The position numbers and the translations under genes were made by a program. DNA of 64,000 nucleotides, taken from assembly GCA_965242615.1 (NCBI GenBank), contig CBDESR010000005.1, positions 186,001 through 250,000 of the forward strand. The letters run 5' to 3'. Shown in pieces: positions 25,807-33,269 of the stretch. The stretch is from CBDBCU01 sp965242615 (lineage in GTDB: Bacteria; Chloroflexota; Dehalococcoidia; Lucifugimonadales; UBA3495). Each line of letters begins with the position of its first letter. Position 1 is the stretch's first letter. The notes below the pieces were generated by a model. It did no database searches, was not told the origin of the DNA, and was given only the letters and a program-made list of their open reading frames with translations.

Positions 25807-27048
25807 CTACAGATCCAGGGCTAGGGTTGACCAGCCGAAATTCTGCGCGCCCAAGCCTTGGCCGGTGTAGGGTTGGTAGTATTCCCGGAAGCCGGATTGG
25901 GCGATGGCTTGGAGGGTGCGGATTTTGATGGTGTCGGCAATATCGCCGTAGTCGTGGCGGCGGAGGGCGTGGCTCAGGAACCAGTTGGTGTTGACCCAAC
26001 TGGGGCCGCGCCAGATGAAGCCGCGGGGATTGCCGGGCATAAACCGGGGATTAGAAGCCGGTACTGACGGCACCGGGTAGGGCAGCCAGAAATGGGCCGG
26101 GTTGGTGAGCCACTGTTCCACTAACCGCGTTACGATGGGACGGGGCAGGTCGTCGAGAATTAAGGGCATCAGGGAACTGATTGTTACCATTTTTACCGGC
26201 TTTTCCGCAACGCCCTGCAAGTCAAAAAATGCGCCGGCAGTCGCATCCCAACACTTGCTCAGCAAGGCGTCCCGGGTCTTATCCGCCATCCGCCGAAACT
26301 CAGCCGCCGCCGGGTCATCGCCCAAGAGACGGGCAAGGGCGCGCAGGCTGAAAGCGTAGATGGCGTTGACCAGCACATCCTCGCAGTGAAATAGATCCGC
26401 CGCCAGGAGGCGGCGGTCATTCCCGCGTATTGGTTCGTAGGCGGCATAGACTTGGCGCAGGGCGGTAATAAAACCCCGGTTGGTTAAGTCGGTCAAGCCC
26501 AGAGCGGCGTCGTACTTGGGGGAACAGTCGGTACCGGCTTCCTCAGGTTGGATAATGGCAATCAAGCCATCATCGTCCGGGTCGCGGTGGTAGCGCAGCC
26601 AGCGATAGTAGGCGGTCAGGGCCGGTAGGGCGGCGTCGCGAAAGGCGGTGTCGCCGGTGGCTTGATAGACCCGTTCGACGGCGTAGGCAATCAGGGGCGG
26701 CTGGATGGTGGCGCTGTAGTAGGGGCAGGTCATGCCAACGATGTTGCGGCGGAGAAAGGCGGGCTGCTTATCCATTTCCCAAAAGATGAGGTGGGGGATA
26801 AAGCCATCGGGTTGGGCGGCGCGCAGCAGGGTGGTCAGTTCGGCGCGGGCTTGGACGGGGTCAAGATGGGTGAGGGCGATGGCGTGAAAGCAGGAGTCCC
26901 AGAACCATTGAAAGGGGTAGCCGGTCAGGGACGGCACAACAAAGTCGAAAGGCTGCCCGTTCCAATCGGCGATGCCCTGCCGCCGGTTGGTCAGCAGGAT
27001 TTGTCGGGCGCGGGTTTCCAGTTCGGGACGGGAAAGGATTGGCGGCAT
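25807..27048 (-). CDS. (alpha/alpha)6-barrel glycoside hydrolase (GH63/MGH-like)
   Basis: A 413-residue soluble enzyme with the alternating aromatic helices of six-hairpin glycosidases: FQWFWDSCFHAIALTHLD, PEEAGTDCSPKYD, the late WRGPSWVNTNWFLSHAL and GFREYYQPYTGQGLG. These match GH63/trehalase-like enzymes including mannosylglycerate/glucosylglycerate hydrolases; the conserved Asp in WFWDS and the Glu in FREYY are the usual acid and base. A role in compatible-solute or glycan turnover with the adjacent GT4 is inferred. The ATG at 27048 is 36 bases after the glycosyltransferase stop; a longer frame to 27132 would overlap that gene and add a basic tail. Confidence 0.8.
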   Translation of the reverse strand: MPPILSRPELETRARQILLTNRRQGIADWNGQPFDFVVPSLTGYPFQWFWDSCFHAIALTHLDPVQARAELTTLLRAAQPDGFIPHLIFWEMDKQPAFLRRNIVGMTCPYYSATIQPPLIAYAVERVYQATGDTAFRDAALPALTAYYRWLRYHRDPDDDGLIAIIQPEEAGTDCSPKYDAALGLTDLTNRGFITALRQVYAAYEPIRGNDRRLLAADLFHCEDVLVNAIYAFSLRALARLLGDDPAAAEFRRMADKTRDALLSKCWDATAGAFFDLQGVAEKPVKMVTISSLMPLILDDLPRPIVTRLVEQWLTNPAHFWLPYPVPSVPASNPRFMPGNPRGFIWRGPSWVNTNWFLSHALRRHDYGDIADTIKIRTLQAIAQSGFREYYQPYTGQGLGAQNFGWSTLALDL

Positions 27049-27083
27049 AAATCGGCGGCTCCGGGTTGCAGTAGATCGGGCGA

Positions 27084-28271
27084 TTAGCGCCCTTGATAGA
27101 CGCTTAAATACTTTTGGGCTACGGCGGGCCAAGGGAATTCGCGGGCGGCGTAGGCGCGGCCGGCGGCCCCCAACCGGCGGCGGTAGTCGGGTTCGTTGAC
27201 CAGACGGATCAGGGCGGCAACGGCGGCGGAGCGGTTGTAGCGGGGGACAACTATCGCGCCGTGAGTAAGCAGTTCCGGGTTGGCGCCGACCTGGTGGGTC
27301 AGTACCGGCAGGCCGTGGAGCATGGCCTCGAAATAGACCAAGCCAAAGGCTTCGTAGTGGGAAAAGAGGGCGAACAGGTCGGCTTGGGCGTATTGTTCAG
27401 CCAAAGCGGCGTCGCCCAATTCGCCGGTGAAATGGACTTCGTTTTGCAGACCGGCGGAATGGACGGCGGATTTGATACGGGCGGCGGCGGTGTCCTCAGC
27501 GCCGCCGATAAAGGTTAGACGGGCGGGATGATGGAGCCGGGGGCGGGCTTGGCGGTAGGTTTCGAGGAGCCAGTCCTGCCCTTTGTGGCGGCCGATGCGG
27601 CCGACGCAGAGGATATTGACCGGGGCGTCCGGGGCCGAGTTCGGCGGTTCGTGGTGGGCGGGGTTGTCCGGTATCGTCAGGGGGGACGCGCCCCAACCGA
27701 TTACGGAGAGTTTGGCGGGGTCAACCCGGTAGTCGCGTTGGAGTTGGGCGGCTTCGTGATGGGTCAGGGCGACTACCCGGTCAACGGCGCGGCAGAGGCG
27801 GCGGTTGAGGGGGCGTAGCCAGCAGTGGGCCGGCGGGAGGGGATGGTAGGAGGGAGTAAAGATGAAGCGGGCGCGGCGGCGCATTACCCGCCACGCTTGC
27901 CAGTGGCCCCAAAACCAGCCGTCGCCGACAAAGTGGATGATGTTGGGGTTGAATTGATGGATATAGCGGCGGATTTGCCGGGGGGAGAACCAGACGAGGG
28001 GGACGGAGTAGAAGGGCGGCGGGCGTTGGGGAAAGCCGGTCAAGCGGAATAGGTCAATGCCTTGGGGGGTGCGCTCCCGGTCGGGCCATTCGGGGTGGGG
28101 GATGCGGGGGAAGGCGTATTTGGCGGTGAGGACGCCGATGGCGGCGACTTGGGGGGAGTTCAGCAGTTGGAGGGAAAGCTGTTCGACGGCCCGCTCGATG
28201 CCGCCGAGGTAGGGGCGGAAGTAGGGGGTGAGAAACAGGATGCGGAGGGGCGGGTCGGTAGTTGGGGACAA
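27084..28271 (-). CDS. GT4-family glycosyltransferase
   Basis: A 395-residue retaining GT-B glycosyltransferase. The N-terminal Rossmann domain begins LRILFLTPYFRPYLGGIER (only the first part quoted), with the GGIE acceptor-side loop; the C-terminal domain has ILCVGRIGRHKGQDWLLE and the nucleotide-sugar motif EAFGLVYFEAMLHGLPVL (E-x7-E). It starts with TTG, the Shine-Dalgarno being weak. It precedes the GH63-like gene and probably forms a two-gene operon for making or remodelling a glycoside. Confidence 0.9.
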   Translation of the reverse strand: MSPTTDPPLRILFLTPYFRPYLGGIERAVEQLSLQLLNSPQVAAIGVLTAKYAFPRIPHPEWPDRERTPQGIDLFRLTGFPQRPPPFYSVPLVWFSPRQIRRYIHQFNPNIIHFVGDGWFWGHWQAWRVMRRRARFIFTPSYHPLPPAHCWLRPLNRRLCRAVDRVVALTHHEAAQLQRDYRVDPAKLSVIGWGASPLTIPDNPAHHEPPNSAPDAPVNILCVGRIGRHKGQDWLLETYRQARPRLHHPARLTFIGGAEDTAAARIKSAVHSAGLQNEVHFTGELGDAALAEQYAQADLFALFSHYEAFGLVYFEAMLHGLPVLTHQVGANPELLTHGAIVVPRYNRSAAVAALIRLVNEPDYRRRLGAAGRAYAAREFPWPAVAQKYLSVYQGR

Positions 28272-28357
28272 AGCGGTTTAACCTGCTGGGGATAGGGTGA
28301 TGGGCGTTTTAGTATAGCATTGAATTGGGAATTGAGGATTAGGGTGATACCGGTGTT

Positions 28358-28385
28358 GGCGGAAACCGCGGCCGCGGTTTCCGCC
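28358..28385. repeat. perfect 28-bp palindrome
   Basis: Fourteen bases (28358-28371) are followed at once by their exact reverse complement (28372-28385), with GCGGCCGC at the centre. There is no loop and no T tract, and no gene ends here, so it is not an ordinary terminator. A dimeric protein binding site or a cruciform-forming repeat is possible. Confidence 0.6.
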
Positions 28386-28900
28386 TTGTCGGGAGAAGGG
28401 TTGGCAGGTCTGACCATGTGGGTTGCTACACCGATTGGATACCTTGCTGCACATCTCGGTAATGCCCGGTCAGGCTGCCGATTACGGTTGCGCTACCTTG
28501 AGTTGGCTACTGGCGCCGGTTGGTATGGTTGCCATGCCGGCGGGTTGGCCCAGTCTTGCTACCGTTGGTTGAACTGCCTCCAGTCAACCTATTAACTCCA
28601 GCTCCGTAAGGAAGGGGCGGCGGTTTGGCGGCTAGTGGGATTTGCCGTTTTCCGCGGCTCCGGTGGGGGAATACGGGTTCCTAATCCGGTTCCCCGGGGG
28701 TAGGAGCAGGGACGCTTGACGGCCGGTGGCCGAGGGCGTCCACAGCGCGCTGTGAGCTGTATTTCACGGTAAGCTAGCGTATCGTTTTGAGACCCGGCGT
28801 CCCGGGGCTAGGTCTGACCTCGCAGTAATAAGTATGGGGGACGGAATGGTAGTTGTCAAGAGAAAAATAGAATGAATTTTCGGGTTAATTTTGGGAATGG

Positions 28901-29031
28901 GGTTCTGGATTCCCACTTTCGTGGGAATGACGGTTTAATGGTGGGGATAGCGGTTGTCAGCCGGGGAGACGGCGGGGGAACTGTCACATAAAGTTCCCCC
29001 GCACCCCCTCAAAACTTTTGGAGTTTGGGGA
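28901..29031. repeat. dispersed intergenic repeat, copy 1
   Basis: Two modules shared with copy 2 near 31 kb: a GGATTCCCAC / GTGGGAA hairpin (28901-28934) and a CGGGGGAACT hairpin continuing into CCCCCTCAAAACTTTTG (28971-29031). The order of the modules differs between the two copies. Confidence 0.65.
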
Positions 29032-29133
29032 TGTTTTTACGGGAGTAAGGGGTGTGGTATAGTTAAGGGCGGAAAGCGGTTCAAGGTTGCGGGGTGGTTT
29101 GGTGGGTAGTTTCAGAGAAATGGAGGGGCGACA

Positions 29134-29613
29134 ATGCGGGTAAGGCAGGCAAGGGTTAGACGGGCGGTGGCGCGCTTTGCGGTGCGCTACGGGACGATTG
29201 GGGTTGCTTTGCTGGTGGTGGCTATTGCGGTGGGCGTTGCGTGGCTGACTTTGAGCGTGGCGCCGGATAATGTCAAGGAGACTTGGCAGCAGCGGTTAGC
29301 CTTGGTCATCGGCGGCTGGAGTGTGGCCGGCGGCGGGATTTGGCTGAGCGATTATCTGTGGCATAAAATCAAGGGGGTGCATCAGGTGCTGAGCAGGAAG
29401 GAACGGGAGTTGAACCGGCAGGAGGGCCGCGAGGAAGGGCGGCAAGAGGGGCGGCAGGAAGGGCGGCAAGAAGGGCGGCTGGAGGGGCGGAGGGAGTTGC
29501 TGGAGTTTCTGGGGGAGAACCCGGGGGCTACGGCCAAGGATGTTGAGGAGTGGGCGCGGAATCGGGATTCGCGCGGCAACGGTGGGGCGGCCGGCAAGGC
29601 CGGGAAGGATTAG
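29134..29613 (+). CDS. two-helix membrane protein with EGRQ repeats
   Basis: A 159-residue protein with two predicted membrane helices (about 20-42 and 53-72), the first followed by a short periplasmic loop. Residues 95-120 form the charged tandem repeat (R/Q)EGRQEGR, encoded by a 12-bp DNA repeat, probably a helical extension. The C-terminal part (ELLEFLGENPGATAKDVEEWA) looks like a small helical domain. EGRxEGR tails are frequent at the ends of Rpn-type nucleases and transposase-like proteins, but no nuclease domain is present. GGAGGGG precedes the ATG and a strong terminator follows. Function unknown. Confidence 0.65.
   Translation: MRVRQARVRRAVARFAVRYGTIGVALLVVAIAVGVAWLTLSVAPDNVKETWQQRLALVIGGWSVAGGGIWLSDYLWHKIKGVHQVLSRKERELNRQEGREEGRQEGRQEGRQEGRLEGRRELLEFLGENPGATAKDVEEWARNRDSRGNGGAAGKAGKD
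29437..29490 (+). repeat. 12-bp tandem repeat inside the membrane protein gene
   Basis: Four and a half units of GGGCGGCAAGAG-like sequence in frame, each giving Gly-Arg-Gln-Glu or a variant. Copy number is likely to vary by slippage. Confidence 0.85.
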
Positions 29614-29651
29614 CGGCTGGCTTTGCTGCTGACGCGGAGGGGGGAATTGAG

Positions 29652-29690
29652 GGCGGGTTTCCCGGCTGGGCCGGGAGACCCGCCTTTTTT
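29652..29690 (+). terminator. strong intrinsic terminator
   Basis: A 14-bp stem with one G-T pair (29652-29665 with 29671-29684), 5-base loop and six T residues. It ends the upstream membrane protein gene. Confidence 0.85.
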
Positions 29691-29702
29691 GTGAGTTGCC
29701 GG

Positions 29703-30737
29703 TTAGCGGCGGCGGACGCGTTTGGTGCAGACGCCGACCCAGGTGCGGCTTTCCCGGGCTCTCCCGCGAAAACGGTCGGTTTGTCCCCCAGGATAGCGGT
29801 CACTATGTTTCTGAAAGGCGAAAAACCAGCCGTGGTTGTTCCCGTTAAAGTTCACTCCCGAGCCGGATTCGCGGTTGTGACCCGGGCCGAAATCGGCGCT
29901 GCCCGCCACATACTTCCCGCCCTTAGCCCGGCAGGCGGGGATGGCTTTCTCCTCCGCCCGGGCCTGCCACCAGTCCGGGGAACGGAACAGTCCGCCGGCT
30001 TGACGGGGGGGATCAGCAGGGTGGGTACGGACGTTGGTGCGCCAGTGGACCGACCAGTCAGTATCGCCGGACCCTTGGCCGGCATAGACGTTCCGGCCGC
30101 GCAAACGCGACGATTCACCGTCGCCAATAGTATAAGTGCCGGGGAAGTTGCCATAGTTGGTGCAAATCAGGGTGCCGCCCAGCGTGTCGTGCTCAGCCAC
30201 GAAATGGTCGTTGGGATCAGGGTGTTGCAGATTGGAAGCCGGCGGGCAGGTGCCGGTAGCGGCGGAGTCGCTGCGGACCCGGAAGCGCACGGTTTTCTTG
30301 CCGCGGCGGGGTTCCTCGGGGAACTCAAAAATGCGGTCGCGGCTGACGCCGGTAACGCCGGATGCGCCGTCGGTGAGGTAGCCCTCTTGGGCGGCGAGGA
30401 AGCCGCGGAAGTTGCCTTGCTGGCCGAAATAGACGGTGTCGTCGCGTTCGTTGCGGTCGCGGCCGGCAAGCCAAGTTTCGGACTTGGTCCAGGTGTCGGA
30501 CTGGTCGATGGCGCAGTAGATGGACTTGCCGCGGTTGGCGGCGAGGGATTCGAGGATCATCGAGACGCGGGCGTCGGCGGCGTCGGCAACGGCGGGGGTC
30601 TCTTGCCAGTCGGAGCAGTCCCAGGGGATGGTGCGGGGGGCGGCTTGGGTGGTGTTGGGGGGACTGGCGGTAATAAACAGTCCGAAGGTCAGGACGGACA
30701 GGATTAGGATGGCAATAGGGAATCGGTAGCGGGACAT
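29703..30737 (-). CDS. secreted protein of unknown function with six cysteines
   Basis: A 344-residue protein with a clear Sec signal peptide: SRYRF, hydrophobic IAILILSVLTFGLFI, then a probable AxA cleavage near TTQAAP (about residue 33). The mature part has six Cys (WDCSDW, IYCAID, TGTCPP, LICTN, IPACRA, GVCTK), enough for three disulfides, and many Gly, Asp, Asn and Trp residues. No enzyme motif is recognised. The late part GHNRESGSGVNFNGNNHGWFF resembles a binding or enzyme core only superficially. GGGAGGT lies seven bases before the chosen ATG. It ends in a basic tail (KRVRRR). Confidence 0.7.
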   Translation of the reverse strand: MSRYRFPIAILILSVLTFGLFITASPPNTTQAAPRTIPWDCSDWQETPAVADAADARVSMILESLAANRGKSIYCAIDQSDTWTKSETWLAGRDRNERDDTVYFGQQGNFRGFLAAQEGYLTDGASGVTGVSRDRIFEFPEEPRRGKKTVRFRVRSDSAATGTCPPASNLQHPDPNDHFVAEHDTLGGTLICTNYGNFPGTYTIGDGESSRLRGRNVYAGQGSGDTDWSVHWRTNVRTHPADPPRQAGGLFRSPDWWQARAEEKAIPACRAKGGKYVAGSADFGPGHNRESGSGVNFNGNNHGWFFAFQKHSDRYPGGQTDRFRGRARESRTWVGVCTKRVRRR

Positions 30738-30797
30738 AGTAATACCTCCCGGCGGCAACGCCTGTTAATGCCGGCGATAAGCCGGTAAAAACAGGGT

Positions 30798-30842
30798 AAA
30801 AAAGGGCGTGATTTTTGCTTGACAAAAATCACGCCCTTTTTT
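30798..30842. terminator. perfect 20-bp bidirectional terminator hairpin
   Basis: Arms 30798-30817 and 30823-30842 are exact reverse complements around CTTGA. Each arm ends in six A or six T residues, so it can terminate both strands. It stands in a divergent region where no recognised gene ends. Confidence 0.8.
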
Positions 30843-30928
30843 GAGATTTGGGGAAATTGGGGAGGGAGGGGTTGGCTGCCGGGGGGATTAAAAATTTTTT
30901 GGTCCCGGGAGAGGGGCGAAAAAGATAC

Positions 30929-31145
30929 GGCGGGGGAACTTTTGTAAAAGTTCCCCCGCGCCCCCTCAAAACTTTTGAGTTTGGGGAGGGCTGGTTGTGT
31001 TGAGGGTGGTTGTGGGGGCGGCATTTTAGATTCCTCGGCTGTCGCCTCGGAATGACATGGGTAACAGTACGGGGGAATGGCATGGGGGTTCTGGATTCCC
31101 ACTTTCGTGGGAAGGACGGTGGCCGGAGGATGGGGAGACGGCGGG
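30929..31145. repeat. dispersed intergenic repeat, copy 2, with a REP-like half element
   Basis: Holds the CGGGGGAACT hairpin plus CCCCCTCAAAACTTTTG module (30929-30986), a TTTAGATTCCTCG ... CGGAATGAC half element (31021-31057) related to the palindrome at 61.7 kb, and the GGATTCCCAC / GTGGGAA hairpin (31087-31120) followed by GGGGAGACGGCGGG as in copy 1. Such short hairpin elements are typical non-autonomous intergenic repeats. Confidence 0.65.
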
Positions 31146-31314
31146 AGCTAGAGCGTGTTCACACTAATCCTTTGGAGTGTATATAATTTTGTATGATTTG
31201 CATGGGAATTTGCAAGGCGCTCGTTACCTGTACCCTAAAAGCGCCCCTTGCTCCCGGCATGGTAATATAATGAACGGGCGATACCCTAATCGGAAGTTTG
31301 GAGGTGAAGGCGTT

Positions 31315-31677
31315 ATGAAATTGTTCCGGCTTTCGCGGATTGACCCGGTGCCGATTGCTACGGCTGCGCCCATTGAGGGTTGGACGGGAGGCGAGGTTAG
31401 CCGCACGCGGTTGCCTTTGCTGGGGCCGGGGGACAGCGAGTTTTTCAGCAGCAGCGTGGTGAACTTCGGCAAGGGGGCGACTACCGGCTGGCATCGCCAT
31501 GCTACGGACCAGATTCTGGTCATCACCCACGGGAACGGGATTGTCGCCAACGAGGAGGAGCGGTATGAGGTGGCGGTGGGCGATGTGGTGCAGGTGCGGG
31601 CCGAGGAAAATCACTGGCATGGGGCGACGGCGGACTCGGTGATGGGGCATATTACGATTACCGGGGTGACCGGCTGA
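31315..31677 (+). CDS. cupin-domain protein
   Basis: A 120-residue single-cupin protein. Motif 1 reads GWHRHATDQILVITHGNG (GxHxH...E-type with Gln where Glu is usual) and motif 2 GDVVQVRAEENHWHGA. The histidines needed for metal binding are present, so it may be a metal-dependent enzyme or a carboxymuconolactone-type sensor; the substrate is unknown. The ATG is chosen from GGAGGTG eight bases upstream. Monocistronic, with a terminator just downstream. Confidence 0.88.
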   Translation: MKLFRLSRIDPVPIATAAPIEGWTGGEVSRTRLPLLGPGDSEFFSSSVVNFGKGATTGWHRHATDQILVITHGNGIVANEEERYEVAVGDVVQVRAEENHWHGATADSVMGHITITGVTG

Positions 31678-31689
31678 AGCGGTAGGGCA

Positions 31690-31740
31690 GTCCGCCGCGT
31701 TCGGGCGTCCTTTATCCTCGGGACGCGGCGGACGGTTTTC
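31690..31740 (+). terminator. intrinsic terminator after the cupin gene
   Basis: An 11-bp perfect stem (31690-31700 with 31723-31733) with a 22-base loop, followed by GGTTTTCTT. It separates the cupin gene from the duplicated cassettes. Confidence 0.65.
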
Positions 31741-31792
31741 TTATTCGGCGGTTATGATGAAGCCGGCTAGAATTCGGGAGAGGAGGTTTGTG

Positions 31793-32062
31793 ATGACTAC
31801 CCCTAAATACAGTATTGACGAGGTGTGCGACCGGGGAAAGCGCATCTACGAGGAGCAAATCAAGCCCCTGGTTGAACCCCGGGAGAACGGGAAGTTTATC
31901 GTCATCGACGTTGAGAGCGGCGATTACGAGATAGATGAGGACTCGCTGGCTGCCGGAGATCGGATTCGGGAGCGGCGGCCTGACATCGTGGGGTTCTTGG
32001 GGCGGGTAGGCTATGAATCCGCCTACAATATGGGCTGGGGAGGGGCTCGCATCGGTGATTAG
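31793..32062 (+). CDS. small acidic partner protein, cassette copy 1
   Basis: An 89-residue protein, MTTPKYSIDEVCDRG..., with the core FIVIDVESGDYEIDED and C-terminal VGYESAYNMGWGG. Proteins of this kind (IxIDxETGDYEID ... RIGY) are common in cyanobacteria and Chloroflexota, usually next to a clan AA protease gene, and are unnamed. The ATG at 31793 follows AGGAGG by six bases; an in-frame start 13 codons upstream lacks one. The next gene's GTG lies inside its last codons, so translation is coupled. A regulatory or antitoxin-like role toward the protease is a guess from gene order. Confidence 0.75.
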   Translation: MTTPKYSIDEVCDRGKRIYEEQIKPLVEPRENGKFIVIDVESGDYEIDEDSLAAGDRIRERRPDIVGFLGRVGYESAYNMGWGGARIGD

Positions 32063-32432
32063 GGGAAAAGTGGATGACCGGGGAGAGGCCAATGTGCCTT
32101 TGGAAATCCGTGGCAACGACGGGAAGTTTTACTCCGTTGACTCCGTTATTGACACCGGGTTTAACGGCTACTTGACTTTGCCCTCAGCGATGATTCGGCT
32201 ACTGGAACTAGAGTTCCGGGAGTCAACCGAGGTGACTCTAGCTACCGGCACTCGAGAAATGCTGAACACTTGGCGGGGGCAAATCCTCTGGAATGACCAC
32301 CTCCGTACGATAAGAGTGTTGGAGTCCCGGGGCAATCCCTTGCTGGGGATGGGCTTGCTGGCCGGCAACCAGCTTACCATTCAGGTAAGGGTGAATGGGG
32401 AAGTGGTGATTGAGGAATTGGCGGCCCTGTGA
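32055..32432 (+). CDS. retropepsin-like aspartic protease, cassette copy 1
   Basis: A 125-residue single-domain clan AA protein with DSVIDTGFNGYLTLP (catalytic D near residue 30), the strand TLATGTREMLNTW, and the second hallmark GNPLLGMGLLAG, ending QVRVNGEVVIEEL. It should work as a dimer. GTG at 32055 is the start because it aligns with the start of copy 2 and overlaps the upstream stop; an earlier in-frame ATG would run far into the upstream gene. This subfamily differs from the two proteases near 4.5 kb. Confidence 0.82.
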   Translation: MIRGKVDDRGEANVPLEIRGNDGKFYSVDSVIDTGFNGYLTLPSAMIRLLELEFRESTEVTLATGTREMLNTWRGQILWNDHLRTIRVLESRGNPLLGMGLLAGNQLTIQVRVNGEVVIEELAAL

Positions 32433-32552
32433 TTGATTGGGTAGCCGGCTTTACACCGCAGCGGCAACGGCCCGGAGTATTTTTGCGATGCTCCGGGTTT
32501 CGGCATTTTCCGGGGGAAAGTGGTAATATAAGGCTGGAAAAGGAGGTTTGGG

Positions 32553-32840
32553 ATGACTACCCCTAAATACAGTATTGACGAGGTGTGCGACCGGGGGGAG
32601 CGAATCTATGCGGAGCGGATTAAGCCGCTGGTGGAGCCGCAGGAGAACGGGCGGTTTATCGTCATTGACATTGAGAGCGGCGATTACGAGATTGCCGATC
32701 GGGGAATTGACGCCGCCTTTCGTTTGCAAGAAAGGCGGCCGGACTCGGTCCGGTTTCAAGCGAAGATCGGTTACCCGGCCGCCTTTAACCTCGGTTGGGG
32801 TGGGGAACCAATCGAGGAGTCAGTCAATGATCAAGGGTAG
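32553..32840 (+). CDS. small acidic partner protein, cassette copy 2
   Basis: A 95-residue paralogue of the protein encoded at 31793. The first 44 bases of the gene and the AGGAGGTTTG ribosome binding region are identical to copy 1, after which the copies drift apart (for example DIESGDYEIADRG against DVESGDYEIDEDS). It ends seven residues later than copy 1 and overlaps its protease gene by 14 bases. Role unknown; see copy 1. Confidence 0.75.
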   Translation: MTTPKYSIDEVCDRGERIYAERIKPLVEPQENGRFIVIDIESGDYEIADRGIDAAFRLQERRPDSVRFQAKIGYPAAFNLGWGGEPIEESVNDQG

Positions 32841-33210
32841 GGTGGATGGACGGCGGCGCGCTTGGATACCGTTGGAAATGAGCAATGGCTCCGGAAGGTT
32901 TCGCCCGGTGGTTTTTGTAGTGGACACCGGGTTTGATGGGGAATTGACTCTGCCCTTGGAAATGATTGGGCAACTAGGTTTAGCGCCGGTCTCCTCAACA
33001 ATGGTGACTCTGGCGACCGGCACTAGGGAGCTGGTGAATACTTGGGCCGGCTATATCCTCTGGCACGGCCGGCACCGCTATGTTGAGGTTTTGGAAACCC
33101 GGGGGAATCCGCTAATGGGGACGCGGCTGCTGGAGGGTAGTCAGCTGACGGTACAGATGCGGGTCAACGGGGAAGTGGTGATTGAGGAATTGGAGGGAGC
33201 GCCGGCGTAA
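32827..33210 (+). CDS. retropepsin-like aspartic protease, cassette copy 2
   Basis: A 127-residue paralogue of the copy 1 protease with VFVVDTGFDGELTLP, TLATGTRELVNTW and GNPLMGTRLLEG; the catalytic DTG is intact in both. The C-terminus QMRVNGEVVIEELE is almost the same as copy 1 while the N-terminal strand differs (RRAWIPLEMSNGSG). Divergence with both active sites kept suggests selection for two specificities. Start ATG overlaps the upstream gene. Confidence 0.82.
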   Translation: MIKGRVDGRRRAWIPLEMSNGSGRFRPVVFVVDTGFDGELTLPLEMIGQLGLAPVSSTMVTLATGTRELVNTWAGYILWHGRHRYVEVLETRGNPLMGTRLLEGSQLTVQMRVNGEVVIEELEGAPA

Positions 33211-33269
33211 AGGCCGGCCAGTTGCCGGGAGTGACGGTTTATTCTTGAAATCTGCAAGGAGCTGTAGCT

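Larger units (their letters stand above)
28272..29133. other. gene-free stretch of 862 bases
   Basis: No convincing gene. Contents: a minus-strand TATACT (28311-28316) that may be the -10 box of the glycosyltransferase operon, a perfect 28-bp palindrome, nested hairpins around 28670-28700 and 28705-28800, and the repeat copy listed separately. The segment GGGACGC near 28708 can pair with either of two downstream GCGTCC copies, so a structured RNA is possible, but no known RNA family is recognised. Confidence 0.4.

Noticed and set aside
28320..28595. 91-codon plus-strand frame in the gene-free stretch
   Set aside because: It runs through the 28-bp palindrome, has no ribosome binding site and no recognisable protein features.
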